From NCBI GenBank assembly GCA_021432635.1, contig MU270048.1, forward strand, positions 496,001-560,000: a stretch of DNA of 64,000 nt. Direction: 5' to 3'. Position numbers and translations under genes: made by a program. This stretch comes from Thozetella sp. PMI_491 (lineage: Eukaryota; Ascomycota; Sordariomycetes; Chaetosphaeriales; Chaetosphaeriaceae). Within the stretch, counting starts at the first letter, position 1. The number at the start of each line of letters is the position of its first letter. The notes beneath the pieces were generated by a model, which searched no databases, had not been told where the DNA came from, and worked only from the letters and a program-made list of their open reading frames with translations. This document shows, piece after piece, positions 57,315-64,000 of this stretch.

Positions 57315-60300
57315 CGGCCAAATTTTGGCGCCGCCCACGCCGTCCTTATCGGTCCCACTTGAGTCCCCAGCAATCTCGTGGGAGCCCCCTGGGAGCTAAC
57401 CACCACAGGGACTTCGCGCTGTCAGTTGGTGTCTAGCGCGCTCTGCAAAAGACGGGGGGGAAACTTCGATACACTATTTTATCCGCTCCGGATTTGGTTT
57501 CGCTATAATTGACTACAGACACGGGTTACATATCAACCACGTGGAACATCAGCCGTAATGAGGATGAATAGATGCCGACAAGGCTGAAGTGCGAGGCTCG
57601 GAACCTGAGCCGAGCTTCTCGGTCGGAAGCGAGCAGTGCTGGTTCAAAGTGCATTTTCTCGCCCTAGAAGTAGGAGAACGCGCCAGGGCGGGCTTCTTGG
57701 CCAGTCCCATGTCGCCATGCCGGCCATGGAAAGGAAGCCGAGGCGGTATGAAGAAACCCTCGGCGGCGGCAGGCGGGATGGCGACGCCCCCTCGTTGATC
57801 CGTTCACACCTCTCGGGCTCCTGCCGAGCAGGAGAGATGTGGTATGTATCAAAATGCCCGAGATGGGGTGATATCGTGTGTTTCCAAGGCCTCGTGAGCG
57901 TGGAGCCTGCGTGGCATGAAGTGCACACCTTGGACGGCGCCGGCCAGCCTCATGTGGCGGGATGATGTCATAGCTCTCGTGGTAGGCGGGCTTTCCGGGG
58001 TTCCGGCCGTCCTCCTGCCACCGCCCCCGCCGTCTTCATCGCCCAGGAAGATCAAACCACTATATGCTATCGCCTCGCTCCCAGGTGGGCCAAAAAGGCA
58101 CACGGGTGCGGCGTCGCCTTCAAGGAGGGGAGAGAACGGGGCTAGCACCTCCTAGGCGGCAGGCCGGTTCAGCCTCAATTTGACGTGGCACCAAGGACGA
58201 CGACAACGCGTAGGCGACGAAGGCGAACATGAAACAGACTCTCGCCAATCATGCCCGCAGCGTCACTTGGAGAAGGTCGTCGAAACTTGAAACCGCAGCC
58301 ATCATCTGATCATGTGTAGCATCCCGCCCGCGGGCGGTCCATCTTCCCCATTGAATTGTCTCGATGCTGCAGCCACGGTCGCCCACGTCGCAGGCCAAGA
58401 GGGGCTTGTTCACATCATTCCTGGCAGCTACTATCTATATCCGGTTCACTACGACGGTATCGAGTCAGTCAGTCCGGGGCGGCATCCGGGAGTTCCAAGG
58501 AAGGGCGTGACATGGTCGGCAAAGGGGTTCACGATCCCGTAGGCAACTCACCGCTCCGCGTTTTCGACCCCGGCCTGTCGGAGGTGCAAGAGACATTCTT
58601 GGACCTGCGACTGGCAGAGTGTCAGCGGGTTCAGGCGCACGTTGTCCCCCTCCCCCTCTCCTTGCTCCGAAAATGCTTACCTCCACGCCCGGTGATGTCA
58701 TCGCAGCAGGCCCCCCTGTCCGGTCGGGATTCCTAGTCGAGCGCGGTCCCCCGCTGAGATGGTGGTCGCCCCAGTGGAGTGCCAAAAAGCCATTCGGGCG
58801 ACGGATTCCCTTCCGTCGCCCACTGCCGTCCGTCGCAACTCCTCGCCGTTTCCTCGGATGCCAGGGTCACAAGCATTCCTAGCTATCAAGTCTTCACTCG
58901 CTTACATGCATTCAGTGGCTGTCGTATTCGGAAGAGGGAGTGCCACACGCCGCCGATCTCTCTACGGATGCCCTGGATGCCCTACGATAGCCGATGGGGG
59001 AAAAGCGGTCGTTGGGGGTAGGTTGGCTTGCGAAGCTCGATAGGGGACGGTACAGGACAAGGGGGTCACGGACCAACAGCCGTGCCGCAACGGGTAAGAA
59101 GAATCAGAGGATGGGATTCTGAACAATGTGATTCCCACCCTCCACCTTCCTGCGAAAGACGCGAGCCATGCCAAGCTTTAGGACGCATCCCTTGCCAAAG
59201 TCCCGATGGGCTACAGGGTCAGTTCGCTGCACAAAGCTGGGATGTCCCGCTACCATTGGACGGCGCCGGCATGCAAACCATCTCGGGGCCCTGTTCTGAG
59301 GGTGGCAGCCCGGGGTCTGCAGAAGGCAGGTTGCCAATAGTCCGAATTTCGTAAGCGCTCAAAGTTGAAGCGAGGACATGAGTCGGCGCCCCCCCTTCAC
59401 CATGCAAGACCGGGAGGTGTGCGCGAGGGGATAGCTTCTGCCCGTTGGTACCATGACCGGAGCTGTCGCCTCCCTGTTTGGTACCTACCACCGGGCTGGG
59501 TCCCACTTGTACGAATGTGGATGGCGGATGCGTCGTCTAATAACGCCCACCGAGACGACATTTGCGGGTATGGGGAAGCTCGTGGCTTCGGCATCTCCTC
59601 CTCTGGGAAGGGAGGGAGGGAGACGACGGCCTCGTTCTTCCTAACCCGGGTCACTGCCGAAGCTGCTAGTAGAGGCGACTCCGCGAACACTGTCGATCTC
59701 CGGCTTGCCTGTCGGCAAGACGGACGGCACTTCGCTTTTCGGTCCTTTGCCCGTGTATACACAGCACTGAGCGCGTTGTCGACATGGCGAAATTCATCGC
59801 CCTGGGATACCAAAGCCTGATGGATGGCAGCAGGGGGGCAAGGCATACTGACAAGGTGCGGCAGGCCACCTCCGCTCCCCGCCGGCCGGTAGTACTTCCG
59901 AAAGCTCTCCCGGCCAGCACTCCGCTTCCCCCCCCAGTGCGATTGCGTAGGGCTAATTTTTTATTGCGTGTACACCTCTGCACGGGGCATATCCGCTTGT
60001 CGAGCCCACTGCTGCTCGATCGATCCGAGCGCATAGAGTGGATATGCCCCTATGTATGTTTCTATCCTTGGTGGTTGGCAGTGGCAGTGCGTGCCCTTGG
60101 CGATTCATGACACCGCTCCGCGACGGCGGGGAGGTCGGGGAGGTGGCCGCCGGATCCATCCCTCCTTCTCCTCTCTCTCCTGCTCCTCATCCTGACGAGA
60201 AAGCCGATGAAGTAAGCACGAGTAAGGTGTCGCCGTCGACGTGCCATAGGAGCTATAGCGGCCCTTGCAAGATAGTGCAGACCCTAGGAACGCCGCCGTA

Positions 60301-63300
60301 GGGTTGCATTTACGGACCCGGGGCCACTATTGAAATCTTGATTTCTTCCCAGGACCCTAGATCCTAGGCCCATGGGGGCGGTCGGGGGTGGTCAGGAGGG
60401 AGCGAGGGGGACGGTTGAGAGGCAAGTCCGGTGCATTGCCGATGCGGTGTGGGCATCGATGGCCACCTTCACACAGGCGGTTGAAGGAGTGGATGCAATC
60501 TCTCTCACCTGATTTCAGACCCGTCCAACGTTCGTATACTTCCCGTCCCAGCTTTGGGCGCCCCGGCCGGCATTTGCACGTCGCGCGGTTCCGGGGGGGC
60601 GGTCTAGTGGCGCTGCTCCTCTATCAGGGTCCTGGACTTAGGGGGGGAGGGGGGCGAACCCCTGTGCCGGTCCGCCTGCCCGAGTTGAAGAGCATTCAGG
60701 CACAATCGGAGTCTAGTAGGCGATTATTGGCGGGGAGCCTTCCTGCCCGGGCAATGGTCATGATGATCATTCCATCATAACCGTACAACATCGACGGCGT
60801 GGACCACTTTTTAAATCTGGAAATTCCCCTACGAAGGCTGATCTTCTCTCACTGTGTAGTCTTGCGTGGACACCCAGCCTTGCCAGCGTGCCCAGAGAAT
60901 ACCCCCCCGTCCCCCCCCCTTTGATGGGTATCCTGCTCACCCGCAAGCCTCTCGTCCAATGACCCTTGATGCCATTCAAGCAAGCCCAGGAAGGACGCGC
61001 CCGCCGACGGCGAGGTGTCCCACGTCCCTGAAGCTCACTCGATCCTGCCCCCCTCCCCCCCGGCGCATCGGTCAACTGGCCGCGCAGCCGGAGTCATGCG
61101 CATGGACTAGCAACGTTGGTGTTGATCTTTGCTCCCTCTGGCGATGCATTCGCGCGGATGCAGTGGATAACCGGGGCCAACCGATCGAGGTTTTTATGGA
61201 CACAACAAAGCAAAGAGGACACGCGCTCACCCTACCTTTCCTACCAAGCCTACTCCCTCGTGTGCACGCCCCCCAAAGGCTCTCCCTATCGCACATACCT
61301 TAGGACGCATCATTTATTTTTGGCGGGATCAGCGCCCGCTGACCAGCACGCCATCCGGATTTTGGGCCGTCACCCGCACCTAAATATGCAGCTCCGGGCG
61401 GCAGCGAGGCACACCGAGCAGGCCCAACGTTGCGTTTGGTTCGTGCTCCGTGCCGGTGGTTGCGCCCGCGTTCGCCACCGAATATGAGCAAACCTCGTAT
61501 TTCGGCGCCCCACCTGCCGGTCGTCCCCCGTCCGCCCCGGCACTGCACACCTGGGCCGGCTTTTGCCCACAGGCCCGGCGCCTGGGAGGAGTGTCTTTAG
61601 CATGGCCGCCGTTGCCATCATTTCGGGGACCCCTCCCCTTGACCCCCTTTCTCCCTTTCTCCTCTTCTGCGTGCACACCTGTTCAGCCGTGCCTGTCAAT
61701 CTTTTGCCCGATGGATGGCCTACGCCGTCAATAAACCCATAGAGCCTTGCCCTCCTTCCATTTTTCGAGAAGGTTGGATTCGCAGCCAGGCAAGCTAAGG
61801 TAGGGATCTGGAGACCCCTGGCGCACCCAGGACCCTGAAGTTGAGGGCGATATTGCCTCGACCGTGAAGCGACATTGCCGTCCCTAGTGCAAGGCGTCTT
61901 CGCACACAATTTCCCAGTGGCCGAAGATGGTACATGTGTGAGAAGTCAACGGTACATATTGGTATCCCCCAGTACAGGGGGGAGAGGTTATTCTCGGAGC
62001 AGCGGTCTGAACTCCTGTCCGATAACAAAGATCGGCGTGAGCGATGCGCTCGACGTCGGCAGATGACCAAGCACGTCCGTCGCTCTGTAAGTGCGGCCTC
62101 GTGTTCGAGAAAGTGAGCAGCGGAGGAAGTGAGTAGCGTGGGAAGGTGGGAGGGGAAGTAGCAAGTTATTTGGCCGTTTTTCCCGCTCTCTGGAATTGAG
62201 CATTCCCAGAGAAACCGGCGAGCTTGAGACGGAGGCTTGCTTGGGGTGCAGCTGGCGAGGTTGCTCGTGCCGTCTCAAGAAGCCGGTTCTTGAGAGGTAG
62301 CACAGCGGGCAGCCATCTTGCTCGCATGCTGCGGGCAAGGAAGCCTGCAAGGGGAAGCAACTCTAGAGTTGGCACTTGGCTGAGCTGTGTAAATGTCAAA
62401 TATATATCCTCGAAGGAGCCACCAAGGGCTTTGAGTTGGTCCGTTTGGCTCTTCTTTTATTTTGGGATCCCAAAGGGCCAAAGGGGGTCTTATTCGTCCG
62501 CGGTCTCTCTCTCTCCTATAGTCACTACCTTTGGTGCACGCAAAACTGCGCCGCAACCGAAAGTTCGGGTCAAGCCGAGACAATTTCGAAGGACCATCGT
62601 GACCACGAGCCTAGCTCCATCGAGGGGGAGAGGAGAGTAACAGATAAGGTAAGCTAGCCACTATCGCGGCTCCTGTCTAAGGGCGGCCATGGCCAGGCGG
62701 ACTGGTCAGATCACGGCGATGATGCACGAGGCGAAATGATTGGCTTCGGGTGTGAGACGGGGTGTCTGGGGCGACCCTTCGTGCAAGCTCCACGACAAAG
62801 AGCCCTCGTGCCGCCCCTAGCTTTTCCTTTGTGAGATTCTCTCGAGCAGTGTCGTCTTCCCTTTCTCAAAATTCTCGTCTCCTCGTCCGCTGTTGCTACG
62901 CCGTCTCGAGCTCCTGCTGCCGTGTTGTGTCGTCCGACGTGTCCGACGCCGCCAAGTTCTGCGCCTGCCCCGGTTCGGCGCTCGCTCTGCAGCCTCAGGG
63001 TCCTCCGGACGCTCCGACCACCTGCCCCTTCACGGGACTTGAAACCGTGGTAAACCGTGGTTTGCCCTTGCGTGCGCTTTTCCGAGGGTCCAGAAGCGCC
63101 GAGGCCCGGAGCTTGCAGAAACCGACCACTCCAGAGGCTCCTAGTGACCCCTCCTTCCTTTGCTTATCAGAGCCTTATCGCAGCGCTTGGCCCCTTCCAT
63201 TTGGCTGCGCTCCTGTTTGAGAAGCTCCTTCAGCATCGACCGCCGTTCTCGAACCTCGAACACCTCGGACCTTTGGTCCACCCAAACCTTTACCCATCTC

Positions 63301-63459
63301 GTCTTGTTTTTTTCCTTTCTCTCCATTTGACCGCCTCATTTGACCTCACCACTTGCATCCGGGAGAGACAGCATATCTCTTCGTGAGAACACGCATCGCC
63401 CCAGTTCCTCATCGGAAACGTCACCCTGCACCGATCTGGGAAAGGCCACTGCGGACAAG

Positions 63460-64000
63460 ATGGCATCTACGAAGCCTTCGGAGACCCTGGCGGCGACGCC
63501 GGAGGATAACCATAGCGACGGATCAAAGCTGAAGACATTTCTCACTATTCTGCGGAAGTAAGTCTGCTTTTTCGCACCCCTATACCGCCCAGAATGCGCC
63601 ATTTCGGGGCAAGCCAGCGACGGGAGCAAGAAGAGCCAACGTCTAGGCTGCTCGTCAATCGACTTGCTCCCTGGTGCTTGTCGCTGCGCTCGGCCGTTGC
63701 TTAGGTTAATATGACCAACCTATTGCTCTTTCTCGATGCTGACTGTGCATCTCCTTCTAGATTTATTGGCGTAGCAGACCTGGCCGCCGTGCGGTTCTCG
63801 CTGCCCTCGCAACTCCTCGAGCCGACCCCCAACCTCGAATACTGGAACTACCTCGACTCCCCTAATGCCTTTATTGCCATCGGAACGGCGGACGAGCCAG
63901 TGGACCGCATGTTGGAAGTATTACGCTTTTGGTTTACCAAGGATCTGAAATATGCAAAGGGCAAGCCCTGCAAACCGTACAACTCATGCCTGGGAGAGTT
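63460..64000 (+). CDS. Oxysterol-binding protein (Osh/ORP), 5' part, cut by window end
   Basis: Exons 63460..63557 and 63761..>64000; the gene continues beyond the window. It starts MASTKPSETLAATPEDNHSD. The intron is GTAAGT..CTAG with a CTGAC branch-like site, and the frame closes as LRKFIGVADLAAVRFSLPSQ. The following sequence matches the start of the ORD lipid-transfer domain: the lid and first strands (SLPSQLLEPTPNLEYWNYLD), then MLEVLRFWFTKDL and KPYNSCLGE, the family's KPxNP.LGE block. The EQVSHHPP signature would lie further right. There is no PH or ankyrin domain before the ORD, so it is a short Osh of the type that exchanges sterols or PS for PI4P at membrane contact sites. The visible part is 112 residues. 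Confidence 0.93.

Larger units (their letters stand above)
52417..63459. other. 11-kb gene-free region between divergent CP2 and OSBP genes
   Basis: This is the longest stretch without a supported gene. All frames, including the 302-codon ORF at 53953-54861 (+), have random-like Arg/Pro/Ser-rich composition and no motif. Simple-sequence elements include C/T microsatellites (about 53749-53776), a run of 14 G at 55701-55714 and a run of 14 C at 56503-56516. Two palindromic TGACGTCA sites lie at 56482-56489 and 57307-57314. It should hold the promoters, and perhaps long leader exons, of the two flanking genes. Confidence 0.5.

Noticed and set aside
1-64000. tRNA, 5S rRNA, CRISPR or riboswitch
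   Set aside because: Scanning by eye for T-loop (GGTTCGAATCC-like) sequences, 5S-like blocks and spaced direct repeats gave none. A covariance-model search would be decisive.

Overview
The window is nuclear DNA of a filamentous ascomycete (Pezizomycotina). It is probably a Sordariomycete, and the protein style suggests the Sordariales; the genus is inferred, not shown. The grounds are GC-rich coding sequence, short introns (mostly 50-130 nt, GT..AG with CTNAC-like branch sites), and proteins with Ser/Pro-rich or acidic disordered tails. There are no operons. I see no tRNA, rRNA, CRISPR array or intact transposon.

The left half (1-35 kb) is gene-dense and mostly housekeeping. In order: an Ariadne-type RBR ubiquitin ligase (-), a fungal protein of unknown function (+), a small predicted protein (-), the PP28/PDAP1 phosphoprotein (+), a fungal membrane protein (-), mitochondrial initiation factor IF-2 (+), the 18S rRNA aminocarboxypropyl transferase Tsr3 (-), the clathrin adaptor GGA (+), a large lipase-like/NB-ARC STAND protein (-), an FHA-domain SNIP1/Pml1-like splicing factor (-), a FucP-type sugar permease (-) and eIF2A (-). 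Exon structures were rebuilt by hand. In every model the reading frame closes across all junctions.

The right half (35-64 kb) is gene-poor and more lineage-specific. It holds a secreted class II-like haem peroxidase with a long C-terminal extension (-), an unrecognised six-exon gene (+), a CP2/Grainyhead transcription factor (-) and, at the right edge, the 5' end of an oxysterol-binding protein gene (+). The CP2 gene lies between 7.2 kb and 11.0 kb of sequence in which I can support no gene. That is unusual for a fungus.

The most interesting items are these: (1) the hydrolase/NB-ARC protein, which ends in a long disordered tail where NLR-like proteins normally carry repeats; (2) the unrecognised gene at 40.3-42.4 kb; (3) the peroxidase with an extra ~190-residue domain; (4) the gene desert around the CP2 regulator; (5) several unusual 5' gene structures: an ATG-only exon, a GC-AG intron after an 8-codon exon, and a 14-nt first exon. 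I find no operon-like or obviously co-functional gene cluster.
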